Shown: positions 53,729 to 63,092 of the stretch, one piece after another
How the letters are laid out: each line of letters starts with the position of its first letter
Numbering within the stretch: position 1 is the stretch's first letter
Source of the DNA: Winogradskyella ouciana
GTDB lineage: Bacteria; Bacteroidota; Bacteroidia; Flavobacteriales; Flavobacteriaceae
Length of the DNA stretch: 64,000 nucleotides
Assembly: GCF_009709615.1 (NCBI RefSeq)
Contig: NZ_WJYA01000006.1
Span: 331,040-395,039, forward strand
Direction of reading: 5' to 3'
The notes under the pieces: model-generated
Database searches by the model: none
Told to the model about the DNA's origin: nothing
What the model saw: only the letters and a program-made list of their open reading frames with translations
Translations under genes and position numbers: made by a program

Positions 53729-54655
53729 TTAATTTAAAACATAAGAATATAGTGTCATAGAAAGCATACCAGTTAACATCACTAACTTAAGTATAAGGCT
53801 TATATGTTTGTAGTGCGATTTGTGTTCTACACTAAACAATTTGATTGTGACATAAATTAGAGGTGCAATGACCAATACCAAGAAATAACCTACAAGAAGT
53901 TGTTGCTTAAATAGGTTATCCACCACGTAATACACTACAGCAAACAAAGGGATAAGCGATAGCACAAATACTATTTTATTGGCACGTTCTCTACCCAAAA
54001 CAATAGGAAGTGTTTGCATGCCAGCTTTATAGTCTCCGTCAATATCTTCAATGTCTTTTACCAATTCTCTTATGAAGTTAATTATGAAAGCAAAAATGGC
54101 GTAGTCTAAAATAAGTCTGAAAAAGAAAATCTGAATTTCCCTATTGCTGTCATTAATGACTGGCAACAATTCAAAAACCCCTACCAATAAAATACTTAGG
54201 GCAACGACCAATGAAACAATCACATTGCCAACCAAAAGTATTTGTTTTAAGAAAGACGAATACATATAGAGTAGTGCAGAGGCTATAAAAAAGATGACGA
54301 AAAATCCTGACTTGCCAATGCCGTTAGATAAATAAAAACCAATCCCAACACCAATGACATTTAAAATTATAAAAAGGCGCAATGCGATTTTTTCAGAAAT
54401 ATGTGTGTTGATTATAACTTTACTCGGCTTATTGATTTTATCTGCTTCAACATCATAAATATCATTGATAACATAACCACCAGCAGCTATGCAAACGGTA
54501 GCTATTACCAATAGAAAAAAGGCCAATGGACTAAGCGTGGTTATAACTCCATGACTTTCATAAAAGGGCAGCAGTAGTGCATATTTAATTAAGATTTGCA
54601 CAAGGGCAATCATTAAAAGGTTTTTCCAACGGATTAAATTGAGGAAGTGAATCAT
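53729..54655 (-). CDS. UbiA-family prenyltransferase
   Basis: A 308-residue membrane protein with about eight helices and two Asp motifs NDIYDVEADKINKPSKVI and ELVKDIEDIDGDYKAGMQTL. The position beside Maf and KdsC and the motif set match flavobacterial geranylgeranylglycerol-phosphate geranylgeranyltransferase-type annotations. The exact acceptor cannot be fixed from sequence. It begins one base after maf on the same strand order (gap 0). Confidence 0.88.
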   Translation of the reverse strand: MIHFLNLIRWKNLLMIALVQILIKYALLLPFYESHGVITTLSPLAFFLLVIATVCIAAGGYVINDIYDVEADKINKPSKVIINTHISEKIALRLFIILNVIGVGIGFYLSNGIGKSGFFVIFFIASALLYMYSSFLKQILLVGNVIVSLVVALSILLVGVFELLPVINDSNREIQIFFFRLILDYAIFAFIINFIRELVKDIEDIDGDYKAGMQTLPIVLGRERANKIVFVLSLIPLFAVVYYVVDNLFKQQLLVGYFLVLVIAPLIYVTIKLFSVEHKSHYKHISLILKLVMLTGMLSMTLYSYVLN

Positions 54656-54701
54656 TTAGGAATTTACGATTTTTGATTTAGGAATAACGATTCAGTGAAA
54701 A

Positions 54702-55235
54702 CTAGTCATATTTAGCACTAAAGTTGCCGTTCCATTTATTCTGAACTTTCAACACTTGCTCAATCACATCTCTCACGGCGCCTTTTCCACCATTTTTATG
54801 CGATACATATTTTGAAATCGCTTTTATTTCTGGTGCAGCGTCTTGTGGGCAACATGGTAAACCTACCAATTTCATTACAGGAAAATCAGGAATGTCATCT
54901 CCCATATATAACACATTGGTTTTATCAATATTGTTTTTGCTAGTGTATTCGTTGAGTTGATCTATTTTATTGTGAGCGCCCAGGAAGATGTCTTTAATAC
55001 CCAATCCTTCTAGGCGCTTGCGTACTCCTTCGTTAGATCCTCCAGAAATGATGCAAATATTAAAACCAGCATCAACAGCCGTTTTAAGTGCAAAACCGTC
55101 CTTAATGCTCATGGTGCGCAACATTTCACCATTGGTGGTTACATTGATGGTACCATCGGTAAGTACACCATCCACATCAAAAATAAAGGTGGTAATATCT
55201 ACTAAATATTCTTTGTAGCTTTTGTCGTCGTTCAT
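54702..55235 (-). CDS. kdsC: KDO-8-phosphate phosphatase (HAD family)
   Basis: A 177-residue HAD-IIIA protein. Motifs: FDVDGVLTDGTINV (nucleophile Asp), FNICIISGGSNEGVRKRLEG, GAHNKIDQLNEYTSKNNI, MGDDIPDFPVMKLVGLPCCP. It removes phosphate from KDO-8-P in lipopolysaccharide core synthesis. The protein is typical KdsC length. It is in the DUF2520-KdsC-UbiA-Maf run. Confidence 0.93.
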   Translation of the reverse strand: MNDDKSYKEYLVDITTFIFDVDGVLTDGTINVTTNGEMLRTMSIKDGFALKTAVDAGFNICIISGGSNEGVRKRLEGLGIKDIFLGAHNKIDQLNEYTSKNNIDKTNVLYMGDDIPDFPVMKLVGLPCCPQDAAPEIKAISKYVSHKNGGKGAVRDVIEQVLKVQNKWNGNFSAKYD

Positions 55236-55253
55236 TTATATTTTGCTATGCGT

Positions 55254-55273
55254 CACTTCGACTTCGCTCAGTG
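55254..55273. repeat. Interspersed 20-bp repeat, copy 2
   Basis: CACTTCGACTTCGCTCAGTG. Its right end supplies the stop codon (55268-55270) and the last His codon of the minus-strand DUF2520 gene. Confidence 0.7.
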
Positions 55274-56083
55274 ACCAGTTTCGTTTTTTGGTTTTTTATG
55301 GATGCTTTTAGTTTTTCGATGGGTCGTAACACCATGTGTTTTTTTTATTGAAGTCGTCAAAAGCTCATAAATTGCTTTGTGTTCTTCGGATTCTATTTGC
55401 TTTAAATGACGCTTAATCGTCTTTTTGTCATTGCGTTTTGCAGGTCCTGTTTGTGCCATGTATGGTGACATGTCCTGAACCTTCTTAGCGGTTTCTAAAA
55501 TCAGAGGCTTTAGAATATCAAAGTTAATGCTTTTGGTATCACTGATTTCATGCGCTATACGATACAACTGATTGGTGAAATTATTCACGAAAACAGCAGA
55601 GAGATGTAAGGTTTGCCGTTGTTCAGTATTTATTTTATAAGGTTTACAATCTACTGCTGCAGCCAAATCCTTCATAAATTGAAGGTTGAGCTTTTCCGTA
55701 ACTTCAATACAAATTGGTATTTCGCTAAAATTCAATTCGGCTTCTTTAGAAAAGGTCTGTAAGAGGTAAAAAACAGCACGTTGATTTTTTTTATCCATAT
55801 CATGAATGGAAACACTGCCAGAGGTATGTGCTATCAATCGATTTTCAAAAGGTAAATCTTTAGAAAGCTGAGAAATGCTATCGTCACTAACAGCCATAAT
55901 ATAAATGTCAGCTTCCTTTAAATCCGAAAGCTGGTCTGTAGTTTCAACTTCATTGGCATAAGATGATATGCTACTGTAAGAGCGATTATACCATTGTGCT
56001 ACCTTAACACTTTCTGATGATTTGAAAGCCTTGTATAAATGTGTAGCTACGTTTCCTGCTCCAAGAAGTATTACTGATATCAT
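55268..56083 (-). CDS. Rossmann-fold and DUF2520 protein
   Basis: A 271-residue protein. The start MISVILLGAGNVATHLYKAF is a Rossmann nucleotide loop; then IYIMAVSDDSISQLSKDLPF, LIAHTSGSVSIHDMD and a helical DUF2520 half (HLSAVFVNNFTNQLYRIAHE). It resembles pyrroline-carboxylate or ketopantoate reductase-like dehydrogenases, but substrate is unknown. The basic C-terminal tail (KTKSIHKKPKNETGH) is partly made by the repeat at 55254-55273. First gene of this operon. Confidence 0.9.
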   Translation of the reverse strand: MISVILLGAGNVATHLYKAFKSSESVKVAQWYNRSYSSISSYANEVETTDQLSDLKEADIYIMAVSDDSISQLSKDLPFENRLIAHTSGSVSIHDMDKKNQRAVFYLLQTFSKEAELNFSEIPICIEVTEKLNLQFMKDLAAAVDCKPYKINTEQRQTLHLSAVFVNNFTNQLYRIAHEISDTKSINFDILKPLILETAKKVQDMSPYMAQTGPAKRNDKKTIKRHLKQIESEEHKAIYELLTTSIKKTHGVTTHRKTKSIHKKPKNETGH

Positions 56084-56151
56084 GGTGTAAAAATACTAAG
56101 ATTTCGCATTTTACAAGTATATGTTTTGGATTAAAAGAATAACTTTGAATT

Positions 56152-56544
56152 ATGGCCAAAACAGACATTGAAACTCGAGACGATATATTTTTGTTAGTTT
56201 CTGAATTTTATAAAAAAGTTAGGAGAGATAATGTTCTCGGCCCTTTTTTCAACGACACCATACAGGATTGGGGTACACATCTTCAGCATCTTACGACGTT
56301 TTGGGAATCGAGTTTGTTTTTAAAGACGAAATATTATGGCAATCCGCTTGAAGCCCACGTAAAGGTGGATAAAGCCCATAATAATAGCATAACTGAGTTG
56401 CACTTTGGTTTGTGGCTTAATCTATGGTTTGAAACCATTGACGAATTATTTGAAGGAGATTATGCCGAAAACGCTAAACGCAGAGCTCGCAAAATGGGAA
56501 CTTTTTTATATTTGAAAATCTTTGAAGCAAGATCCATTGATTAA
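56152..56544 (+). CDS. Group III truncated haemoglobin
   Basis: A 130-residue globin with LLVSEFYKKVRRDNVLGPFF, LQHLTTFWESSLFLKTKYYG and the proximal-His helix TELHFGLWLNLWFETID. Truncated haemoglobins bind O2 or NO; group III function is unclear. The gene end overlaps the DUF2306 gene by 23 bp. It is divergent from DUF2520. Confidence 0.93.
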   Translation: MAKTDIETRDDIFLLVSEFYKKVRRDNVLGPFFNDTIQDWGTHLQHLTTFWESSLFLKTKYYGNPLEAHVKVDKAHNNSITELHFGLWLNLWFETIDELFEGDYAENAKRRARKMGTFLYLKIFEARSID

Positions 56545-57175
56545 TAAATCTGTCATACTTAAAAAAATAAGCTACTATGCTTTTGGTGTCCTTTGTGTCA
56601 GTATCGGCCTCTATCCAATAATTTATTTTATAATTGATAGAAAGTTTGGATTATTAGCATCAAAAACGGATACATTACTTTATGATGTGCTATGGAATTT
56701 TGGGTTTTATGGACATATTGTTTTTGGTGGTTTGGCATTACTGATTGGTTGGTTGCAGTTTAGCAGGAAAATAAGATTAAAAAATTTAAAAATTCATAGA
56801 AACATTGGTAAGGTTTATGTGGTTTCAGTTTTAATAAGCGGTACCTGTGGTTTGTATATTGCCTCTCATGCTACAGGCGGATTAATTAGTAAAGTAGGCT
56901 TTGGCTCTTTAGCTATTGTCTGGTTAACTACTACATTTTTAGGATATCGTTCTGCACAAAAAGGTAAGATAATTAAACATCAATATTTTATGATATATAG
57001 TTATGCGGCTTGTTTTTCGGCAGTAACTTTAAGAATTTGGTTACCTTTACTTAGTGTGAGTTTTGGTGATTTTATTCCGGCTTACAGAATTGTTGCCTGG
57101 TTATGTTGGATTCCTAATTTAATTGTGGCGTATTTAATTATTCAATACCTCAAAAAGAGAAACTTATCTTTATAA
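56522..57175 (+). CDS. DUF2306 membrane protein, TTG start
   Basis: A 217-residue protein with about six membrane helices: KISYYAFGVLCVSIGLYPII, GHIVFGGLALLIGWLQFSRK, HRNIGKVYVVSVLISGTCGL, HQYFMIYSYAACFSAVTLRI. It starts at TTG (56522) inside the globin gene; no ATG fits the N-terminus. DUF2306 function is unknown. Coupling to the globin gene suggests co-expression and perhaps haem/redox-related work. Confidence 0.8.
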   Translation: MKQDPLINKSVILKKISYYAFGVLCVSIGLYPIIYFIIDRKFGLLASKTDTLLYDVLWNFGFYGHIVFGGLALLIGWLQFSRKIRLKNLKIHRNIGKVYVVSVLISGTCGLYIASHATGGLISKVGFGSLAIVWLTTTFLGYRSAQKGKIIKHQYFMIYSYAACFSAVTLRIWLPLLSVSFGDFIPAYRIVAWLCWIPNLIVAYLIIQYLKKRNLSL

Positions 57176-57205
57176 ATTTTTGTCATTAAAATATAAATTA
57201 GACCT

Positions 57206-57655
57206 ATGAAACTTTTAAAAGAATTTAAAGAATTCGCCGTAAAAGGCAATATGATGGATATGGCCATCGGTATCATTATTGGTGCAGCATTTAATAAAGT
57301 CATCGATGTTTTAGCAAAGCAAGTACTACTGCCTCCTTTGTCACTATTATCTGATGGTGCAAATTTCGAAAACAAAAAAATTGTCTTGAGAGATGCAGTT
57401 ACTAATACTTCGGGAGAAGTTACAACAGCTGAAGTTGCCATGGCTTATGGTAAACTGTTTGAAGTGTTTTTAGACTTTTTAATTATCGGGTTTACAGTTT
57501 TTATAGTTGTAAAAGCCATGAACAGATTAAGAACTAAAGCACAAGACTCAAAAGATAAAACTGTTGCAACTCCTAAGGATATAGAGCTATTATCAGATTT
57601 AAAAGAGCTGATGGAAGAACAAAATAAATTACTCAAGGCAAGTACTTCTACCTAA
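57206..57655 (+). CDS. mscL: Large-conductance mechanosensitive channel MscL
   Basis: A 149-residue protein with the MscL start FKEFAVKGNMMDMAIGIIIG, AAFNKVIDVLAKQVLLPPLS, the second helix FEVFLDFLIIGFTVFIVVKA and a charged helical tail. It is an emergency osmotic release valve. The loop between helices is longer than E. coli. It stands alone before the inverted repeat at 57681-57721. Confidence 0.96.
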   Translation: MKLLKEFKEFAVKGNMMDMAIGIIIGAAFNKVIDVLAKQVLLPPLSLLSDGANFENKKIVLRDAVTNTSGEVTTAEVAMAYGKLFEVFLDFLIIGFTVFIVVKAMNRLRTKAQDSKDKTVATPKDIELLSDLKELMEEQNKLLKASTST

Positions 57656-57680
57656 AACTTTTATTACATAAATTTTAACG

Positions 57681-57721
57681 CTTTTTGATGATTGCAAAAC
57701 GGGAGTAGAATCATCAAAAAG
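57681..57721. repeat. 13-bp perfect inverted repeat before the ccsBA promoter
   Basis: Arms CTTTTTGATGATT (57681-57693) and AATCATCAAAAAG (57709-57721) with a 15-base loop. No T-run follows on either side, so it is a poor terminator. It ends 3 bp before the -7 box at 57725, making an operator role possible. Confidence 0.7.
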
Positions 57722-57724
57722 CCT

Positions 57725-57732
57725 TATCTTTG
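57725..57732 (+). promoter_or_regulatory. -7 box for ccsBA
   Basis: TATCTTTG is an exact TAnnTTTG match 26 bp before the ATG at 57759. A -33 TTG at the usual spacing is not clear. Confidence 0.65.
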
Positions 57733-57758
57733 CACGAGCTTAAAATAAGCCTATTGCT

Positions 57759-60700
57759 ATGCAAAAGAAAATCTCGAATTTCCTATTCTCTACAAGACTT
57801 ACCGCTATTCTGTTTATTGTTTTTGCCGTTGCCATGGCAACAGGAACTATTTTAGATAGAAACATGGAGACCTCTCCAACGCCTTATACCAGAACATTGA
57901 TATACAATGCATGGTGGTTTGAGACCATTATGGTGTTTTTCGTTATCAACTTTGTGGGTAATATTAAACGGTACAGGTTGCACAAAAAAGAAAAGTGGGC
58001 AACACTAATTCTTCACTTGGCTTGGATATTCATTATTGTTGGAGCTGGCGTTACACGATATATCGGTTACGAAGGAATGATGGCAATTAGGGAAGGAGCA
58101 ACAGAAAGCGAGTTTCGTTCTCAAAAGACTTACATAAGCGGACGCGTCCTTGGAGATTATAAAATTAATGGTCAATTACAACAGCGCAATATTATGGAAG
58201 AGGTGGATTTCTCACCTCGATTAGATAATGATTTTGAAAGAACTTATGATTATGGTGATGCAGAAGTGAGTTTTAAACTAAAGAAATTCATCAAAGGGGC
58301 AGAAAAGGATATTGTGCCAAATGAAAATGGTGAAAGCTATCTTAAAATTGTAGAAGCTGGTGACGGAAGACCTCACAATCATTTTTTAAAAGAAGGTCAG
58401 GTCTCTAATTTGCATAATGTACTTATTTCCTTAAATAAAGATCAAGAAGGCGCTATAAACATCACAAGTACCGAAGATGGGTTATTCATTAAATCTCCTT
58501 ATGAGGGTGAATATATGACCATGGCAACGGGCCAAAGAGGTAAACTGGTTAAGGATAGCTTACAGCGTTTGGCTCTGCGTTCGCGTTATGTGATTGGTAA
58601 CATGCAATTAGTGTTTCCTAAACCAGTAGTGAAAGGTGTTTTTGATATTGTAAAGAAACCAACAATTCTAAAAGGTGATGAAAGTGGAATTGTTTTAGAT
58701 ATTACCGCAAACGGTGAGACAAAAAGTATAAATCTTTTAGGTGGGCCAGGTACTTATGACCAGCTAGAAGAGGTTAATGTTGGCGGATTGGATGTGGCTC
58801 TGCGTTATGGTTCAAGATTAGAACAGTTACCATTTAAGGTGAAGCTAAATGATTTTATTGCCGAAAAATATCCAGGTACTGAAAATGCCTATTCTTCATA
58901 TGAAAGTAAAGTCACTGTTTTGGATGAGGAGCAAGGAGATTTTGATTATCATATTTACATGAACCATATTTTGGATCATAGAGGATATCGTTTCTTTCAG
59001 GCGAGTTTCGATCCTGATGAAAAAGGTACTATACTTTCAGTAAACCACGATCGATGGGGAACGTATATCACTTATACGGGCTATATGTTGTTGTACTTTG
59101 GCTTAATGGCTATTTTGTTTGCCAGAAACACAAGATTTGATGATATAAGAAAACGTCTTGATAAGTTGAAAAAGAAAAAGGCAAAAATAATGACAATGAT
59201 TGCCTTGTTGTTAAGTTTCACAGGCTTTGCGCAAGAGCATTCTGAGAATGACGGTCATGATCACTCACAAAATCAAAGACCAACCAAAGTACAGATAGAT
59301 TCTATTCTAAAAGAAAACATTACGCCACAGGAGCAAGCCGATAAGTTTGCCAAAATGGTAATTCAGGATTACAGTGGTCGTATGATGCCAATGCACACGT
59401 ACGCCTCAGAAATGCTAAGAAAGCTTTCAAAAAAGGATACTTATGAAGGGTTTTCGGCAACACAAATATTTTTGTCTATCCAAGAAAGTCCATTGTTGTG
59501 GTACAATGCTCCTGTAATATATCTTAAGCCAAGAAAAGCAGACTCAATACGATCAATTATTGGTGTGGATTATGATAAAAAGTATGTAACCTTACTCGAC
59601 TTTTTCACTCCAGACGGCAGAAATAAATTAGGGCCATATGTAGAGGAAGCTTATAAAGCACAGGTGCCTAATGGATTTCAAAAAGAGGTAAAAGAAGCCT
59701 ATGGGAGATTGGGATTATTATCTGATGCAATTGAAGGTCGGTCTATTAAAATTTTCCCAGTACCAGATGATGAGAACAACACTTGGATTTCATCTTTAGA
59801 ATTTCGAGAAGGTAATTATCGGGAAAAAATTAAGGATTCATTGTATGGGAATTTCATTAACAATGGCTTTAGTTCTTATTTGATTCGATTAAATAATGAT
59901 AAGAAGACTGGTGATTTTTCGAGTTCTCAGGCATTATTGGAAGCCATAAAGAAAACACAGCAAAAATTCGGAGCAGAGATTATGCTCTCAGATGAAAAGG
60001 TAGAATCTGAAATTCTATACAATAAGTACGATATCTTCAAAAAGCTCTTTAGTTGGTATATGTATGCAGCGACAGTTCTGTTCATACTTATAATAGTTCA
60101 GATATTTAAGTATAAAAGTAGAGGGCTTAAGATAGCTGTGAATACTATGGTTGGTGTTGTTGTACTGTTATTTGTTCTTCATACTTTAGGTTTAATTTGG
60201 CGTTGGTATTTATCTGGTCATGCACCTTGGAGTGATGCTTATGAATCTATGATTTATGTAGCGTGGTCTGTGATGTTATTTGGTCTTTTATTGGGTAGGA
60301 AAAGTAATCTTACAGTAGCTGCATCAGCATTTGTAAGTTCCATGATTTTAATGGTAGCGCATTGGGCTTGGATGGATCCTGCAATTGCCAATCTTCAACC
60401 TGTATTGCAAGGCTATTGGTTAATGATTCATGTTTCTGTTATTGTAGCAAGTTATGGACCTTTTGCTATAGGAATGATTCTTGGTGTGGTCGCTCTGTTG
60501 TTGATGATTTTCACAAATAAAGAGAACAAAGCCCGAATGGATATTAACATTAAGGAACTGACCATTATCAATGAAATGGCATTGACTGTAGGTTTGGTGA
60601 TGTTAACCATAGGTAACTTCCTTGGAGGCATGTGGGCAAACGAAAGTTGGGGACGTTATTGGGGCTGGGATCCAAAAGAAACTTGGGCATTAATCAGTAT

Positions 60701-60956
60701 TATGATTTATGCTTTTGTTATCCATATGCGATTGGTGCCAGGCCTACGCGGAAAATGGATTTACAACCTTATGTCTGTGTTGGCTTTTGGTTCTATACTT
60801 ATGACTTATTTCGGTGTTAATTTCTACCTATCAGGTTTACATGCTTATGCTAGTGGAGACCAGATATTAAGTTTTCAGTTCATAGCTGTCACATTGGCTA
60901 TTATTGCAATATTAGCTTTCTTGGCTTATAGAAAACATAAGTTATTCTACAAGTAA
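57759..60956 (+). CDS. ccsBA: Cytochrome c biogenesis CcsB(ResB)-CcsA fusion
   Basis: A 1065-residue system II cytochrome c assembly protein. N-terminal ResB/CcsB part: LFSTRLTAILFIVFAVAMAT, HKKEKWATLILHLAWIFIIV and a long periplasmic domain. The middle (about residue 478 on) has a second hydrophobic segment followed by a His-rich stretch EHSENDGHDHSQNQ and about 270 periplasmic residues. C-terminal CcsA part: WRWYLSGHAPWSDAYESMIY and the haem-handling WWD motif ESWGRYWGWDPKETWALISI. It exports haem and attaches it to apocytochrome CxxCH. Fusion form is common in Bacteroidota. Confidence 0.94.
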   Translation: MQKKISNFLFSTRLTAILFIVFAVAMATGTILDRNMETSPTPYTRTLIYNAWWFETIMVFFVINFVGNIKRYRLHKKEKWATLILHLAWIFIIVGAGVTRYIGYEGMMAIREGATESEFRSQKTYISGRVLGDYKINGQLQQRNIMEEVDFSPRLDNDFERTYDYGDAEVSFKLKKFIKGAEKDIVPNENGESYLKIVEAGDGRPHNHFLKEGQVSNLHNVLISLNKDQEGAINITSTEDGLFIKSPYEGEYMTMATGQRGKLVKDSLQRLALRSRYVIGNMQLVFPKPVVKGVFDIVKKPTILKGDESGIVLDITANGETKSINLLGGPGTYDQLEEVNVGGLDVALRYGSRLEQLPFKVKLNDFIAEKYPGTENAYSSYESKVTVLDEEQGDFDYHIYMNHILDHRGYRFFQASFDPDEKGTILSVNHDRWGTYITYTGYMLLYFGLMAILFARNTRFDDIRKRLDKLKKKKAKIMTMIALLLSFTGFAQEHSENDGHDHSQNQRPTKVQIDSILKENITPQEQADKFAKMVIQDYSGRMMPMHTYASEMLRKLSKKDTYEGFSATQIFLSIQESPLLWYNAPVIYLKPRKADSIRSIIGVDYDKKYVTLLDFFTPDGRNKLGPYVEEAYKAQVPNGFQKEVKEAYGRLGLLSDAIEGRSIKIFPVPDDENNTWISSLEFREGNYREKIKDSLYGNFINNGFSSYLIRLNNDKKTGDFSSSQALLEAIKKTQQKFGAEIMLSDEKVESEILYNKYDIFKKLFSWYMYAATVLFILIIVQIFKYKSRGLKIAVNTMVGVVVLLFVLHTLGLIWRWYLSGHAPWSDAYESMIYVAWSVMLFGLLLGRKSNLTVAASAFVSSMILMVAHWAWMDPAIANLQPVLQGYWLMIHVSVIVASYGPFAIGMILGVVALLLMIFTNKENKARMDINIKELTIINEMALTVGLVMLTIGNFLGGMWANESWGRYWGWDPKETWALISIMIYAFVIHMRLVPGLRGKWIYNLMSVLAFGSILMTYFGVNFYLSGLHAYASGDQILSFQFIAVTLAIIAILAFLAYRKHKLFYK

Positions 60957-61029
60957 AATCTATTTTTTAATGGAAGACAAACAATAAATGAATTTTTCAT
61001 AACTTGAGGGTTTAAACCAACCTTTTAAA

Positions 61030-61218
61030 ATGAATTACTTCAAAAAATTAGGAACTGCAAATTTATTTATGCTATTCTTATGTGCAGTTATAGTTCTTGT
61101 TGCTGAATATTTGTTTCTAACCGGAGATCAAATGCATGGATTATTTGTTGGCCTTTGGGCACCAACATTATTAGGTGTTATGATTTATTTAAAACTTGTG
61201 GATCATGGCGGGAAATGA
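61030..61218 (+). CDS. Small two-helix membrane protein, 62 aa
   Basis: A 62-residue protein with two membrane helices (ANLFMLFLCAVIVLVAEYLF and MHGLFVGLWAPTLLGVMIYL). I do not recognise the family. It overlaps a second small frame (61205-61315) by 14 bp, and both follow ccsBA by 73 bp on the same strand. Confidence 0.65.
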   Translation: MNYFKKLGTANLFMLFLCAVIVLVAEYLFLTGDQMHGLFVGLWAPTLLGVMIYLKLVDHGGK

Positions 61219-61315
61219 TGTTGTATTTTGGTTTTCTGTTATAGTTATAGTGTTAGTTGCATTATGGGCTATTCTTATGATTCGTGCTTATAATAAAGCG
61301 AGTCGAAACGATTAA
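61205..61315 (+). CDS. Tiny membrane protein, 36 aa
   Basis: ATG at 61205 opens a 36-residue frame starting MAGNDVVFWFSVIVIVLVAL and continuing WAILMIRAYNKASRND: one membrane helix and a basic tail. It overlaps the upstream 62-residue gene by 14 bp, a coupling pattern. No family recognised. About 158 bp of AT-rich DNA without features follows before the MATE gene. Confidence 0.5.
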   Translation: MAGNDVVFWFSVIVIVLVALWAILMIRAYNKASRND

Positions 61316-61472
61316 ATTATTGAAGACATAGTTGTTTAGAAAATAATGCGCATATTTGTGTCATTATGATTGCATAATAAACCCATCTCGGAAAAATTTT
61401 CACTACTTCATGTGATGTCAGTTGTTAAACAAAACTTTTGTTTAGCTATGTCTTACTTTTTATGTAATAATT

Positions 61473-62879
61473 ATGCAATCCAATAAAATTTCAATAAAAC
61501 AATTTCTCAGGTATTTAAGAATCGCTGTTTCTGGCAAGGAACAAGATTTTACTTCCGGTAGTATTCGCAAAGCTGTATTTATGCTATCCATTCCAATGAT
61601 TTTGGAAATGCTTATGGAGTCCATTTTTGCCATAGTAGATATTTTTTATGTCTCGCAAGTCAGTGTTAATGCTGTTGCTACAATTGGCCTAACCGAATCT
61701 GTAATTACATTGGTTTATGCCGTTGCCATTGGTTTAAGTATGGCAGCAACGGCAATTGTTTCAAGGCGCATTGGCGAAAAGGATAGGGAAGGAGCATCAC
61801 AAGTCGCGGTGCAGGTCATTGGTCTTGGGATTTTTGTAGCTGCCATTATTAGTGTAATAGGTATTTGTTACCCAAAGGAAATATTAGGACTTATGGGAGG
61901 TGAGGTTGACCTGATAGAAGAAGGTTACGGTTATACCCAGGTGCTATTAGGTGGAAACGTTACGATTATCCTTCTGTTCTTAATCAATGCCATTTTTAGA
62001 GGTGCTGGTGATGCCTCAATTGCCATGTGGGCATTGGTGTTGTCTAATGGATTGAACATCATTTTAGACCCAATGTTTATTTTTGGTTTTGGGCCAATCC
62101 CAGCTTACGGAGTTGAGGGTGCTGCTATAGCAACGACTATTGGTAGAGGAACAGCTGTTGTATTTCAGTTGTTAGTTCTATTTTATGGCTGGAGTAAAAT
62201 TAAAGTCAGATTTAAGGATTTAGTGCTTCGAGTTGCTGTGATGTTCAATCTCATAAAAGTTTCACTCGGTGGCATTGGTCAATTTTTAATTGGGACATCA
62301 TCATGGGTGTTTTTAATGCGAATAATGAGTGAATTTGGCAGTGAAGTGCTTGCTGGCTATACCATAGCTATTCGTGTAATGATGTTTACCTTAATGCCTG
62401 CTTGGGGAATGAGCAATGCAGCCGCAACTTTGGTAGGTCAGAATTTAGGGGCTTTAAAACCACAACGTGCCGAGGATTCTGTTTGGAAAACTGGAAAGTT
62501 CAGCGCCATTTTTATGGGCTTGGTTTCTGTTGTCTATCTCATATTTGCGCCAGAAATTATTTCGTGGTTTACACAAGAAATAGAGGTCATTAAAAATGGA
62601 GCACTCTGTCTCAGGATTATTGCCGCAGGTTATGTGTTTTATGGTTATGGCATGGTAATCATCAATGCCTTTAATGGAGCGGGAGATACCAAAACACCAA
62701 CATGGATAAACTTTATCTGTTTTTGGATGTTGCAATTGCCTTTTGCCTACCTCATGGCATTGACTTTTGATTTTGGACCAGTAGGTGTCTTTCTGGCGAT
62801 AACTTTAGCTGAAGTCTTAATAACAGTCATTGGTATTCTTTGGTTTAAAAAAGGATATTGGAAAATGGTCAATGTCTAG
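61473..62879 (+). CDS. MATE family efflux transporter
   Basis: A 468-residue protein with 12 membrane helices in two related halves: SIRKAVFMLSIPMILEMLME, GLSMAATAIVSRRIGEKDRE, INAIFRGAGDASIAMWALVL and in half two GMSNAAATLVGQNLGALKPQ, INAFNGAGDTKTPTWINFIC. MATE pumps expel cationic drugs using Na+ or H+ gradients; substrate not known. About 213 bp without clear features follows before the last gene. Confidence 0.94.
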   Translation: MQSNKISIKQFLRYLRIAVSGKEQDFTSGSIRKAVFMLSIPMILEMLMESIFAIVDIFYVSQVSVNAVATIGLTESVITLVYAVAIGLSMAATAIVSRRIGEKDREGASQVAVQVIGLGIFVAAIISVIGICYPKEILGLMGGEVDLIEEGYGYTQVLLGGNVTIILLFLINAIFRGAGDASIAMWALVLSNGLNIILDPMFIFGFGPIPAYGVEGAAIATTIGRGTAVVFQLLVLFYGWSKIKVRFKDLVLRVAVMFNLIKVSLGGIGQFLIGTSSWVFLMRIMSEFGSEVLAGYTIAIRVMMFTLMPAWGMSNAAATLVGQNLGALKPQRAEDSVWKTGKFSAIFMGLVSVVYLIFAPEIISWFTQEIEVIKNGALCLRIIAAGYVFYGYGMVIINAFNGAGDTKTPTWINFICFWMLQLPFAYLMALTFDFGPVGVFLAITLAEVLITVIGILWFKKGYWKMVNV

Positions 62880-63092
62880 TGTTATAAAAAACTTCTTATT
62901 ACTCTAAATTATTGAAAATCAACCGTAAAAGTGTATTTTGGTAGTTTGTCGATTAATTTGCCTTATCGCCGAAAATATCATTAAATTTAATTGTTTCCCC
63001 CTGATTAATAGCAAACATTAACATTTTCCAAAATTTGATTTTAAATAAATCAGATTCAGGATGGTGTATATTAATATTTAAAAAAAATTGAT

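Noticed and set aside
57681..57721. Rho-independent terminator of mscL
   Set aside because: The hairpin is strong but no T-run follows on the plus strand.
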